A DNA stretch of 64,000 bases from an alpha proteobacterium IMCC14465. GTDB taxonomy: Bacteria > Pseudomonadota > Alphaproteobacteria > RS24. The stretch lies in assembly GCA_000293845.2 (NCBI GenBank), contig ALYF01000003.1:496001-560000 (forward strand). Direction: 5' to 3'. The notes beneath the pieces were generated by a model. It did not search any database and was not told where the DNA came from. It worked only from the letters and a program-made list of their open reading frames with translations. Each line of letters opens with the position of its first letter. The stretch's first letter is position 1. Made by a program: the position numbers and the translations under genes. Below, piece by piece: positions 39,595 through 48,195 of the stretch.

Positions 39595-41472
39595 TTACTC
39601 AGCTGCCAAACGGCTTTTTGAAAAGTCAGGAGCTGCTGGTGGTTCAAGACCCGTTTCTGCAAGGCAGTTGGCTCGAAGTTCTTCGAGTTCATCGCCAAAG
39701 TTAAACAGTTTAGCTTCTGATTTATCAGCCGCTTTTTCAGCTCTTAATGCTTCTGTAGCCGCTTCATCAACAGCGCCATCAGCAATAACGACACCGTAAA
39801 TGTCATGTGCAGCTTCTGGACTGACAAGACCAGAATGAACGTCTTGCAGGACGCGCTCTGCTTCTCTGGTCAGCGGGTCGCCGACACCGCCGCCGCCCCA
39901 AGTGTTGAAGTATAAAATATCGCCGCTTTTGACTTCAAAACGGTCACATTTTGATGGCAGCATTTCTGTTTCACCCGTGGCACGCACCAGTTCTTTTGTG
40001 CTGCGCAAGCCAGGATTGGCACCATTAACACCCCATGGGTATGTCAGCCAGCGATCATCGTGAATTGAGATTTCCCCATCTTCAAGGAATCTGTAACCCA
40101 TACGAATACCGTTACCACCTCTGTGATAGCCTGCGCCGCCTGAGTCAGTAATCGACTCATATGTTTCGATGCGAAGCGGGAAATAGGCTTCCAGAAACTC
40201 GTTTGGCACGTTCTTGAAGCCCGGCCAGAGTGAGTGACCGTCAGGCCCGTCACCAATCGGACGTGCCGGAATGCCGCCAAAGCCAATTTGGTAAAGCTGA
40301 TACCACTCACCGTTTTTGTCATAGCCGGAATACATAAAGTGTGGGCTATCGGAGAAACCGGCACCGCAAAGGAAATCAGGATTACCTTGTCCAAGCAAAC
40401 CGCTGAGAACATCAAAAATACGACCCAGCGCATGTGTCCGACAAGACAGTGCCGCCGGACGTCTTGGTTTCAGCAATGATCCTTCTGGAATACGGACATC
40501 CATATAATCATAGAAGCCGTCATTAAAAAGGATTTGCGGGTCAAATGCGGAAATCATAAATGTGCCGCAGAACATTTTGAACATTTCCTCATTGAGCAGG
40601 AAGTTAATTGAACCAGGGCTTTGTGGGTCAGTGCCGTCAAAGTCGAAAATGACCTTTTCGCCCTCACGCCACATTGAGCATTTGATTTTATAAGGCCCGG
40701 AACCCAGCGCATCATCACAGATATAATCTTCGAAAGTTTGCACTTCTTCCGGCACTGTTTCCAAAATCAGTTTTTGCATGGCGCGGCAGTTGCGTTCCAA
40801 CAGCTCATCAAGAGCAGAATAGAAAACGTCATCACCAAAACGCTCCGCCATTTCAATACAGCGACGCTCAGCGATATTACAGGCGGCAATAACGCCCTTA
40901 AAGTCACCTTCGTTCCAATGTGGCATACGCGAGTTACGCAGAACGATTTTGATAATGTCGTCCTGTAATTCGCCTTTGCGGAAGACCTTGACGGGTGGCA
41001 CAGCCACGCCTTCTTCAAAAATCTCACGCGCTTCATTCGGCAATGAACCCGGTGCGCGGCCACCAATATCGGTCATGTGACCAAAATGAGCTGCCCAGCA
41101 AAGGTGACGACCATCTTTATAAACTGGCTTGATGACCAGATAGTCATTGAGGTGACTAACCGCCCCGCCACAGCTATAGGGGTCATTGGTGAAAATCATA
41201 TCGCCTTCTTCAATGGTGCCTTCAAAAGCTTCCATGAAGCCGTGAATAAACGAACCGAATTGTCCAACAACCATTTTGCCATCAACATTGGCAATCATTG
41301 GAAAGGCATCACCTTGTTCCCTAATGCCCGGTGACATGGCGGTACGGAAAAGTGTTGCATCCATTTGCTCACGGGTATTACGAAGCGCGTTTTCGATAAT
41401 ATCCAGTGTGATGGGGTCAACCTCTAGGCGGTTATAAGGGGTTGGGTTTGTCTCGAGAATTTTCTCATGCAT
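39595..41472 (-). CDS. hyuB: hydantoinase/oxoprolinase B subunit
   Basis: Beta subunit (625 residues) of an ATP-dependent hydantoinase, 5-oxoprolinase or caprolactamase-type enzyme. The hydantoinase_B beginning PITLDIIENALRNTREQMDATLFRTAMSP (cut here in the middle of the region), FTNDPYSCG, HLNDYLV and the C-terminal GGGGVGDPL segment are visible. It follows hyuA by 19 bases. Together the subunits would open a cyclic amide or imide with ATP cleavage; the exact ring is not deducible from sequence alone. Confidence 0.93.
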   Translation of the reverse strand: MHEKILETNPTPYNRLEVDPITLDIIENALRNTREQMDATLFRTAMSPGIREQGDAFPMIANVDGKMVVGQFGSFIHGFMEAFEGTIEEGDMIFTNDPYSCGGAVSHLNDYLVIKPVYKDGRHLCWAAHFGHMTDIGGRAPGSLPNEAREIFEEGVAVPPVKVFRKGELQDDIIKIVLRNSRMPHWNEGDFKGVIAACNIAERRCIEMAERFGDDVFYSALDELLERNCRAMQKLILETVPEEVQTFEDYICDDALGSGPYKIKCSMWREGEKVIFDFDGTDPQSPGSINFLLNEEMFKMFCGTFMISAFDPQILFNDGFYDYMDVRIPEGSLLKPRRPAALSCRTHALGRIFDVLSGLLGQGNPDFLCGAGFSDSPHFMYSGYDKNGEWYQLYQIGFGGIPARPIGDGPDGHSLWPGFKNVPNEFLEAYFPLRIETYESITDSGGAGYHRGGNGIRMGYRFLEDGEISIHDDRWLTYPWGVNGANPGLRSTKELVRATGETEMLPSKCDRFEVKSGDILYFNTWGGGGVGDPLTREAERVLQDVHSGLVSPEAAHDIYGVVIADGAVDEAATEALRAEKAADKSEAKLFNFGDELEELRANCLAETGLEPPAAPDFSKSRLAAE

Positions 41473-41491
41473 GATATTAATCTCCCAATTA

Positions 41492-43564
41492 TCAGGATTT
41501 AGGTGACAGCAGCAAATTGCGGCGACTGTCTACCTTGGCTTCATGGCCTGGGAACACAACTGTTGTTGAGTCCATTTCTGTAATGACGGCAGGACCGTTA
41601 ACGATGTGTCCCGGGTCGAGTTTGGCGCGGTCATAGACTTTCGCCTTATGCAATTCACCATTATGGAAAATCTCATGGTCCATTATGGCTGCATCTTCAA
41701 CCGTGCCGGATGAGGCTTCCCCAGAGTCGGAAAGTTCAACATCCGATGGTGGGCCGAGAACAATAGCCCGCAGATTGACGAACTCTTTTTCAGCATCCAG
41801 ACGGAATGTGAATAGCTGTTCGTGCATCTCGTCAAAATCTTGTGCGACCGTGTCGAATTTGCCGGCCTTTATGTCATCCAGAGACACAGGCACGGTCAGC
41901 ACCAAACCTTGGCCTGAATATCTGATGTCAATTTCATAACGATATTCCAGGGTTTTTGTGTCGAGGTTAACTGCATCATTACTGCCGGACATGGTCAGGC
42001 CATCACCGGCACTTTTTGCCAATTCGCCAAGATCTTCAGAGAGTTTGCTACCGTCAGCATTTTTCATATTGACGATGATCGTTTTGGATGCCTCGTTACG
42101 CAGACGTGTCGTCGCGTCACCATAGGCACACAGAATACCAGGCCCCGGGGGAACAATGACAGGCCAAGATTGCGTCAGCTCACCAAGTGCGTTGGCGTGT
42201 AAAGGCCCCGCACCACCAAATGCCATAAGCGAGAAGTCACGGGGGTCATAGCCTTTTTCAATCGACACAAGACGCACCGCGCCAAACATGCGCTCATTGA
42301 CAATTTTAACAATACCTTCCGCGGCTTCATTAACAGTCAGCCCCAGCGCGTCAGCAACTTTCTGAACGGCTTTTTCAGCAAGGTCTTTGCGGATATTCAT
42401 GTCGCCGCCGAGTTTCTGGTTTTCAGGCAGATAGCCGAGAACAACATTTGCGTCAGTCACGGTTGGGTTCTCGCCGCCCTTATCATAAGCGGCGGGTCCG
42501 GGAACAGCGCCGGCAGATTCAGGACCGACACGCAGAGCTTTTGTGAGCTCCGGCACATGGGCAATAGAACCGCCACCCGCTCCGATGGAACGCACATCCA
42601 ACGCACTGGCGCGAACGGTTACGTCCCCGACAGTTGTCTCACGGCGCACCAGCGCCTGACCGTTTTCAATCAGCGCCACGTCAGTAGACGTGCCGCCCAT
42701 ATCGAAGGTGATGACATTATTAATGCCGGCCTGTTCGCCAACCCAAATCGCACCGGATACACCACCAGCAGGACCACTCATCAGCAGGTTTACCGGAAAG
42801 TTAGCAGCAGAAGGTGCTGTGGCAAGGCCACCGTCGGACCTCAGAATTGAAAGGCTGGCACCATTCATCTTTTCGCTAAATTCAGCCTCAAGGTTGGAGA
42901 TATATTTCTCAACTTCAGGGCGCACATAGGAATTGGCAACCGTGGTGACAGTTCTTTCATATTCCTGTAGTTCAGGAATAACTTCGCTTGAAATGGATGC
43001 AGGAATATCCGGCATAACTTCACTTGCAATTTCTCTGATGCGCTTTTCGTGTGCATCATTCGAGAAGCTGTTGATGAGACAAATTGTCAGTGCTTCGATA
43101 TTTTTGTTTTTCAAACCTTCCAGAGATGTTCTGAGAGCAGCCTCGTCAAGACCCCGCACAACTTCACCATCTGCGCCCATGCGCTCATCAGCTTCAATTG
43201 TAAATTCCAAGGGGGCGAGAGGTGGTGTTTTTTGATAATAGAGCCAGCCACCCAGACCGCCCGGTACATAAGAGCGTGCAATCTGCAAAACCTGTCCATA
43301 ACCTTTTGTGGTGACAAGGCCTACTTTTGCGCCTTTACCCGTCAGAATAGCGTTGGTAGCTACTGTCGTGCCATGTGTAATGACCTCAATATCGGCCATA
43401 TCTACATTTGCTAATTCACAAGCTTTTTTGATACCATTTAAGACACCTTGGGAACTGTCCTCAGGTGTTGATGGTACTTTGGATGTGAAAAAACTTGATG
43501 ATTTAGTATCGACCAATAAGACGTCCGTGAAGGTTCCGCCTACATCAACTCCTACTTTAAACAT
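41492..43564 (-). CDS. hyuA: hydantoinase/oxoprolinase A subunit
   Basis: ATP-binding alpha subunit of 690 residues with the ASKHA-type N-terminal domain (GVDVGGTFTDVLLVD at 5-19; ITHGTTVATNAIL) and the hydantoinase_A core (VITFDMGGTSTDVALI, RSIGAGGGSIAH, FGGAGPLHA). It is first in the operon hyuA-hyuB-yrdC-like-prpD and is divergent from a UTRA-type GntR regulator. N-methylhydantoinase, 5-oxoprolinase and caprolactamase are all possible. Acetone carboxylase is less likely because no third subunit is present. Confidence 0.93.
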   Translation of the reverse strand: MFKVGVDVGGTFTDVLLVDTKSSSFFTSKVPSTPEDSSQGVLNGIKKACELANVDMADIEVITHGTTVATNAILTGKGAKVGLVTTKGYGQVLQIARSYVPGGLGGWLYYQKTPPLAPLEFTIEADERMGADGEVVRGLDEAALRTSLEGLKNKNIEALTICLINSFSNDAHEKRIREIASEVMPDIPASISSEVIPELQEYERTVTTVANSYVRPEVEKYISNLEAEFSEKMNGASLSILRSDGGLATAPSAANFPVNLLMSGPAGGVSGAIWVGEQAGINNVITFDMGGTSTDVALIENGQALVRRETTVGDVTVRASALDVRSIGAGGGSIAHVPELTKALRVGPESAGAVPGPAAYDKGGENPTVTDANVVLGYLPENQKLGGDMNIRKDLAEKAVQKVADALGLTVNEAAEGIVKIVNERMFGAVRLVSIEKGYDPRDFSLMAFGGAGPLHANALGELTQSWPVIVPPGPGILCAYGDATTRLRNEASKTIIVNMKNADGSKLSEDLGELAKSAGDGLTMSGSNDAVNLDTKTLEYRYEIDIRYSGQGLVLTVPVSLDDIKAGKFDTVAQDFDEMHEQLFTFRLDAEKEFVNLRAIVLGPPSDVELSDSGEASSGTVEDAAIMDHEIFHNGELHKAKVYDRAKLDPGHIVNGPAVITEMDSTTVVFPGHEAKVDSRRNLLLSPKS

Positions 43565-43594
43565 TGTTACGCCCCCAATTAGAAAAGGATATTT

Positions 43595-43644
43595 TTACTA
43601 GTAATATTTTGAATGCTTGTTAACTATAGTAGCATCAATGATGC
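43595..43644. promoter_or_regulatory. cluster of palindromes in the hyuA-gntR divergent promoter
   Basis: The 112-base divergent region contains TTACTAGTAA (43595-43604), ACTATAGT (43623-43630) and GCATCAATGATGC (43632-43644), each a palindrome. The first two share ACTA/TAGT halves, as expected for operators of a dimeric HutC/UTRA GntR protein such as the one encoded next door. Confidence 0.45.
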
Positions 43645-43676
43645 AGACCAATAAATCAAGACAGATTGTTATTTAA

Positions 43677-44408
43677 ATGCAAAAAAAAATATATAAGGCT
43701 AGATATTCGGAGATTGCCGAAACTCTCATTAGCCAGATAACAAGTGGTCATTATGAGTTGGGACAGCAGCTCCCCTCAGAACAGGCCATGTCCGAATGCT
43801 TTAATGTCAGCCGCTTCACAATTAGAGCCGCGCTGAGAGAAATCGAAAAAATGGGTATGATCAGCCGTCATAGGCGGCGTGGGACTATCCTGTTATCCGA
43901 CAAGCCTATAGAGCTAATCGTTCAAGAAATTAAAGGTTTTGAAGAGTTGTTTCAGTATCCCCAGGATACTGTTCTGCATATGACCAAGTCGATTTCGATG
44001 GAAGCTGATATTTCTCTTGCCAATTTTCTAAAGACCACTCCCGGAACGGAATGGACAAGGCTGGAAGGCCTCAGGGTCACGCAGGATAAAGCACCTTTCT
44101 GCATCACAGATATTTATGTTCCCGCCGACATTAATCTGACCCTTAAAGATGTGAATAAGCCTGACAGACCCGTGTTTAAAATCATTGAAGAAAATTTCGG
44201 GCTGCAAGCAGAAGAAATAAACGCTGAAATTATGGCGGGCAGTCTGGGCAAAGAGCGTGCCGCCAAACTGAATGTTGAAGCCGGGAGTTCGTCAATTATT
44301 ATTGTGCGACGCTACCGTGATACGCAGGGGCGGCTTTTTGAAGTTTCGGTTAGTGAACATCCTGCCAGCCGATTTACCTATTCTTTTAATATGAGTTACA
44401 GGAGATAA
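43677..44408 (+). CDS. GntR-family transcriptional regulator with UTRA domain (HutC type)
   Basis: Regulator of 243 residues. The N-terminal winged helix-turn-helix covers about residues 8-75 (EIAETLISQI ... QLPSEQAMSECFNVSRFTIR), and the C-terminal UTRA ligand-binding domain follows, with the typical late segment IIIVRRYRD. It lies divergent from hyuA and three bases before a CitE-like lyase gene. It probably controls the hydantoinase operon and itself in response to a substrate. Confidence 0.9.
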   Translation: MQKKIYKARYSEIAETLISQITSGHYELGQQLPSEQAMSECFNVSRFTIRAALREIEKMGMISRHRRRGTILLSDKPIELIVQEIKGFEELFQYPQDTVLHMTKSISMEADISLANFLKTTPGTEWTRLEGLRVTQDKAPFCITDIYVPADINLTLKDVNKPDRPVFKIIEENFGLQAEEINAEIMAGSLGKERAAKLNVEAGSSSIIIVRRYRDTQGRLFEVSVSEHPASRFTYSFNMSYRR

Positions 44409-44410
44409 GT

Positions 44411-45298
44411 ATGTCTCAAGAAGATGTGCGTCCATTTTCAGGACTTCGCAGTTTTCTTTTCGTCCCGGGTAATCACCCCGATAAGCTGGCCAAGGTTTTC
44501 ACATATGGGGCGGATGCCGTCATTCTTGATCTTGAAGATGCTTGTGCTGAAGCCGATAAGGTCGCGGCGCGCCAAACTGTTATTGATGTGTTAAAGCAGC
44601 CCCGAAGTGGCAAAGGCTATGTGCGGGTCAATGCGATTGATACGGCTTATTGCTTTCGAGATATAGATACGATTATTGGCCCGTGGCTGGATGGTATTGT
44701 TCTGCCGAAACTGGAAAACCCGGAAGAGCTTTTTGCTGTCGATTGGGCCATAACGGCATATGAAAAAGAGCGCGATTTGCCGGCTGGCAGTATCGACCTG
44801 ATGCCCATTATAGAAACGGCTAAGGGCATGAAAAATCTTGAGGCACTTTGCAAAAAGCCCGGTCGGATGCGGCGCTTCTCATTTGGCGCTGGCGATTTCA
44901 CCCGTGATGTCGGTATTAAGTGGAGTGCCGATGAGGGCGAGCTTTCTTATGTGCGTGGTCATATGATTTTAACGGCGCGTGATGCCGGTCTGGAGCCGCC
45001 AATTGATACGGTGCATATTGACCTGAAAGACGAAGATAGTTTCGAGGAATCCGTCAAAACCGGTGTAAAATACGGCTTTCAAGGGAAATTATGCATTCAT
45101 CCAAAGCAGGTGCCATCTGTTAATCAGGGCTTTATGCCTGACACGGCTGAGATTGACCGCGCGGAAAAAATCATCGCCGCTTTTGAGGCTGCTGAGGCCG
45201 CCGGATCGGCTTCCATTCAGGTCGATGGTTACTTTATTGATTATCCCATTGTCGAAAAAGCTTATGCCATCCGGCGGCTTGCCGAAACATATCGTTAG
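44411..45298 (+). CDS. HpcH/HpaI-type CoA-ester lyase (CitE/citramalyl- or malyl-CoA lyase-like)
   Basis: TIM-barrel lyase of 295 residues. The start SGLRSFLFVPGNHPDKLAK, Arg72 (YVRVNA), Glu135 (PIIETAKG) and Asp162 (GAGDFTRD) are the substrate and Mg ligands of CitE-like enzymes. It lacks other citrate-lyase genes around it, so a stand-alone cleavage of malyl-CoA, citramalyl-CoA or a related beta-hydroxyacyl-CoA is expected. Two class III CoA-transferases in the same region could supply the thioester. It is co-directional with, and three bases after, the GntR gene. Confidence 0.88.
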   Translation: MSQEDVRPFSGLRSFLFVPGNHPDKLAKVFTYGADAVILDLEDACAEADKVAARQTVIDVLKQPRSGKGYVRVNAIDTAYCFRDIDTIIGPWLDGIVLPKLENPEELFAVDWAITAYEKERDLPAGSIDLMPIIETAKGMKNLEALCKKPGRMRRFSFGAGDFTRDVGIKWSADEGELSYVRGHMILTARDAGLEPPIDTVHIDLKDEDSFEESVKTGVKYGFQGKLCIHPKQVPSVNQGFMPDTAEIDRAEKIIAAFEAAEAAGSASIQVDGYFIDYPIVEKAYAIRRLAETYR

Positions 45299-45332
45299 GA
45301 TTAGAAGTCTTAGCTGGGCATCCTGTTAAAGG

Positions 45333-46523
45333 TTATTCGCCAAGCCAGTCTTTCAACACATCTTGTGTATCTGCGCCCAAAGCGCGACCAGCCCAACTAA
45401 TTTGACCCGGCGTCTCGGTAAGGCGCGGGCAAACATTTGGCAGGGTTATCGAACCAAGGCGCGGATCATCTATTTCGACCAGATTTTCACGCGCTTTATA
45501 TTGCGGGTCATTGAAAATTTCTTCGATAGAATAAACCGGACCGCACGGAACCTCCGCGCCCTCACAAGCTGTTAGAATCTCATCGCGGGTGAGGCCTGTC
45601 GTCCAGTTTGTGACAAAGGCATCTACCTCGGCGCGCTTGGATTCTCGCATGGCAATCGTGCCATAAATGCCATCTCCCGTGACGTCATTACGTTCCATCA
45701 GATCCGCGAGACGGTTGAAAATTTTATCATTCGTACAGGCAATCGCCACCCATAGCCCATCCTTAGAAGGGTAATGACTATGCGGCACGGCATTGACTGT
45801 GCCTGCACCCATGCGCTCGCGCACAAAATCCTTATAGGCATAGGCGGGGGCTAATTCGTCAAGAATTCGGAAAACACTTTCATAAAGGCCGACATCAACA
45901 ATCTGTCCACTGCCTGTTTTACCGCGGGACTGTAAGGCGACCAGAACACCCAATGCGGCATAAACGCCCGACATATAATCGGACAGGGTTGCCGTGCCGG
46001 GGGATGCGGGGGGTGAATCTGGCTCACCACATAAATAAGAAATACCGCTAAACGCATTGGCAATACGTCCAAAGCCCGGGCGATGGCGGTAAGGGCCAGT
46101 CTGCCCGTAAGCCGTGATGCGGGCAATGATGAGGGCAGGGTTGATTTCCCGCAGGACATCAGCGCCCAGACCCCATTTTTCAAGTGTACCGACCTGAAAA
46201 TTTTCACATAAAACATCGGCTTCAGCGACGAGTTTTTTAAGTGTTTCCGCCCCTTCTGGAGAGCGTAAATCCAACTCAATAGATCTCTTGTTTCGACCCT
46301 CACTCATCCAGACCAGTGTGTCTCCGCATTCGGTTGGCGTGCCGAATTTTCTGACTGGATCGCCAGTGCCAGGGAGTTCAACTTTGACGACATCTGCACC
46401 AAATTCAGCAAGAAAAGTCGCACAATAGGGGCCAGCGATAAAAGTCGCTAAATCCAGAACCTTGAGACCGTTTAGCGCGCCGGGGGCCGGGCGCATATTT
46501 TCATCTTTGTGAGCTTGCGTCAT
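45333..46523 (-). CDS. class III CoA-transferase (CaiB/BaiF)
   Basis: Enzyme of 396 residues from the ATG at 46523, which has GGAG eight bases ahead; an in-frame TTG at 46535 is rejected. The start LNGLKVLDLATFIAGPYCATFLAEFGADV (shown in part) and NKRSIELDL are typical of the family, and the catalytic Asp is Asp182 in LSDYMSG. It transfers CoA between carboxylic acids; donor and acceptor are unknown. It converges with the CitE-like lyase gene and is divergent from a flavoprotein gene. Confidence 0.92.
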   Translation of the reverse strand: MTQAHKDENMRPAPGALNGLKVLDLATFIAGPYCATFLAEFGADVVKVELPGTGDPVRKFGTPTECGDTLVWMSEGRNKRSIELDLRSPEGAETLKKLVAEADVLCENFQVGTLEKWGLGADVLREINPALIIARITAYGQTGPYRHRPGFGRIANAFSGISYLCGEPDSPPASPGTATLSDYMSGVYAALGVLVALQSRGKTGSGQIVDVGLYESVFRILDELAPAYAYKDFVRERMGAGTVNAVPHSHYPSKDGLWVAIACTNDKIFNRLADLMERNDVTGDGIYGTIAMRESKRAEVDAFVTNWTTGLTRDEILTACEGAEVPCGPVYSIEEIFNDPQYKARENLVEIDDPRLGSITLPNVCPRLTETPGQISWAGRALGADTQDVLKDWLGE

Positions 46524-46537
46524 TATATTCTCCAATT

Positions 46538-46557
46538 GTCCAGACTATATGCTGGAC
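46538..46557. promoter_or_regulatory. inverted repeat in the CoA-transferase/flavoprotein divergent promoter
   Basis: GTCCAG (46538-46543) and CTGGAC (46552-46557) form a perfect 6-base inverted repeat around an eight-base centre, in the 84-base gap between divergent genes. It is a candidate operator controlling both. Confidence 0.4.
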
Positions 46558-46607
46558 TGTTTTCTATAACTGAACTATGTTAAAAATTCAAACGTAAAGG
46601 TAATGCT

Positions 46608-48152
46608 ATGCTTATGACATCTGAAGAATACAGAGAATCTCTCCGTCGGTTATCTCCAAAAGTGTATTTAGGTGGCAATCTGGTGGAGTCTGTCGCAGAT
46701 GAGCCGGGCTTTGCACCGGGAGTGAATGCCACAGGTATCACTTATGATTTCGCCCTTGTCGATGATTACAAAGATATGATGACAGCTAAAGGCGTCAATG
46801 GTGGCACCACCAATCGCCTGCTTGCCATTAATCATAGCCGGCAGGATTTGCTGGAAAAACTCGAAGCCGTGCGTCTTACCTGCCAGTTCGCGGGTTGCGC
46901 CCAGCGTTACCTCACACATGATGCGTTTAACGCGCTCTATGAAGCCACATGGCGGATAAGCGAGCGCACGGGCGGCGAAAACCATGACCGTCTTATGGCT
47001 TATATTCAACATGTTCAGGAAAATGACCTGTCTGTTGGCATCGCCATGACAGATGGGAAAGGTGACCGCTCCAAACGCCCGTCCCAGCAACAGGTTCGTG
47101 ACGCCTATGTGCATGTTACTGAACGCCGCAAGGACGGTATTGTGATTTCAGGGGTAAAAGCCATTATTACCGGCGCGCCTTATATGCATGAATTTCTGGT
47201 CATGCCCTGCCGCCGTATGCAAGAAGATGACAAGGATTTCACCATTGCCTGTGCTGTACCTGTCGATGCAGAGGGCATTACTATTGTTGCCCGCCCGGCC
47301 GGCCGGCCCGAAAACCCTGCTGCCAAAATGAGTGCTAAATTCGCTCAGGCTGTGGGTGTGGCGCATTTTGACAATGTTTTCGTCCCCTATGACAAAGTGT
47401 TTATTGATGGCGAGATTGAAGAAGCGCACATTATGACCACTCATTATGCCACCCATCACCGCCATAGCTGTATTGGCGCGCGGGCGGGGTTTGGCGATTT
47501 GCTCATTGGCGCGGGCGCGATGATGGGCGAGGCCAATGGGCTGGATATCGAGAAAAAAGGCCATATGCGCGAAAAAATGGTCGATTTGATTAAAATTACC
47601 GAGGGCTTTTATGCCTGTGGTATCGCCGCTTCCACCATGGGTGTCCATGATGAAGCTGGGAATTTCCGTCCTGACCAGATTTACGCCAATATCGGAAAGC
47701 TCCTTCTGGCCAATCAGATTTACGATATGCATCGTTTGGCCCACGATCTTTCCGGTGGTCTCATTGTTGCGCTGCCTGGTCCGGATGAAGACCACAACCC
47801 ATCAACTGCTGCGGTACTGCAGGATGTGTTACGTGGCAGCCCCGATGTCACATATGAGCATCGCGCTAATGTGGCGCGTTTTATTGAAGATTTGACCGCG
47901 TCAGAAACCGGTGGTTGGTATTCGGTTATCAGTCTGCATGGTGGCGGGTCACCAGAGGCCATGAAGCTTGAAATCCTGCGTAACTATAATGTTCAGGCGA
48001 GACGTGATTTGGTGCAGGCGCTGTTTGACCGTAATGCGCTGGAACTGGGCAAGGGTATGAAAATTGACCGCCAGCCCGGGCGTTGTTGCGCTAAGGGGTG
48101 TCACGGTGATGAATTGGTTTCCGGTGATGCTGACAATAAAGCGACTGATTAA
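46608..48152 (+). CDS. 4-hydroxyphenylacetate 3-hydroxylase / 4-hydroxybutyryl-CoA dehydratase family flavoprotein
   Basis: Protein of 514 residues. It begins MLMTSEEYRESLRRL, as 4-hydroxybutyryl-CoA dehydratase (AbfD) does, and keeps the acyl-CoA-dehydrogenase-like fold with HDAFNALYE, QENDLSVG and GDRSKRPS. From the remembered AbfD sequence, its four [4Fe-4S] ligands (Cys99, Cys103, His292, Cys299) align here with Cys97, Tyr101, His284 and Ala291. Two ligands are therefore lost and the dehydratase radical mechanism is doubtful. An FAD monooxygenase role or a new reaction is possible. The C-terminus adds a Cys-rich segment (GRCCAKGCHG). Confidence 0.82.
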   Translation: MLMTSEEYRESLRRLSPKVYLGGNLVESVADEPGFAPGVNATGITYDFALVDDYKDMMTAKGVNGGTTNRLLAINHSRQDLLEKLEAVRLTCQFAGCAQRYLTHDAFNALYEATWRISERTGGENHDRLMAYIQHVQENDLSVGIAMTDGKGDRSKRPSQQQVRDAYVHVTERRKDGIVISGVKAIITGAPYMHEFLVMPCRRMQEDDKDFTIACAVPVDAEGITIVARPAGRPENPAAKMSAKFAQAVGVAHFDNVFVPYDKVFIDGEIEEAHIMTTHYATHHRHSCIGARAGFGDLLIGAGAMMGEANGLDIEKKGHMREKMVDLIKITEGFYACGIAASTMGVHDEAGNFRPDQIYANIGKLLLANQIYDMHRLAHDLSGGLIVALPGPDEDHNPSTAAVLQDVLRGSPDVTYEHRANVARFIEDLTASETGGWYSVISLHGGGSPEAMKLEILRNYNVQARRDLVQALFDRNALELGKGMKIDRQPGRCCAKGCHGDELVSGDADNKATD

Positions 48153-48195
48153 AGCTACTGCATAAAGCGGCATATAAAATAAGGATGAATTTCCT

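Noticed and set aside
39595-43564. Acetone carboxylase
   Set aside because: Alpha and beta-like subunits are related, but the small third subunit gene is missing and the neighbours are amide-hydrolysis genes.
47148-47795. 215-codon open frame antisense to the flavoprotein gene
   Set aside because: The + strand gene is clearly conserved; the antisense product has no domain or translation signal.
46608-48152. True 4-hydroxybutyryl-CoA dehydratase
   Set aside because: Two of the four iron-sulfur ligand positions appear to be Tyr and Ala, so I keep only the family name.
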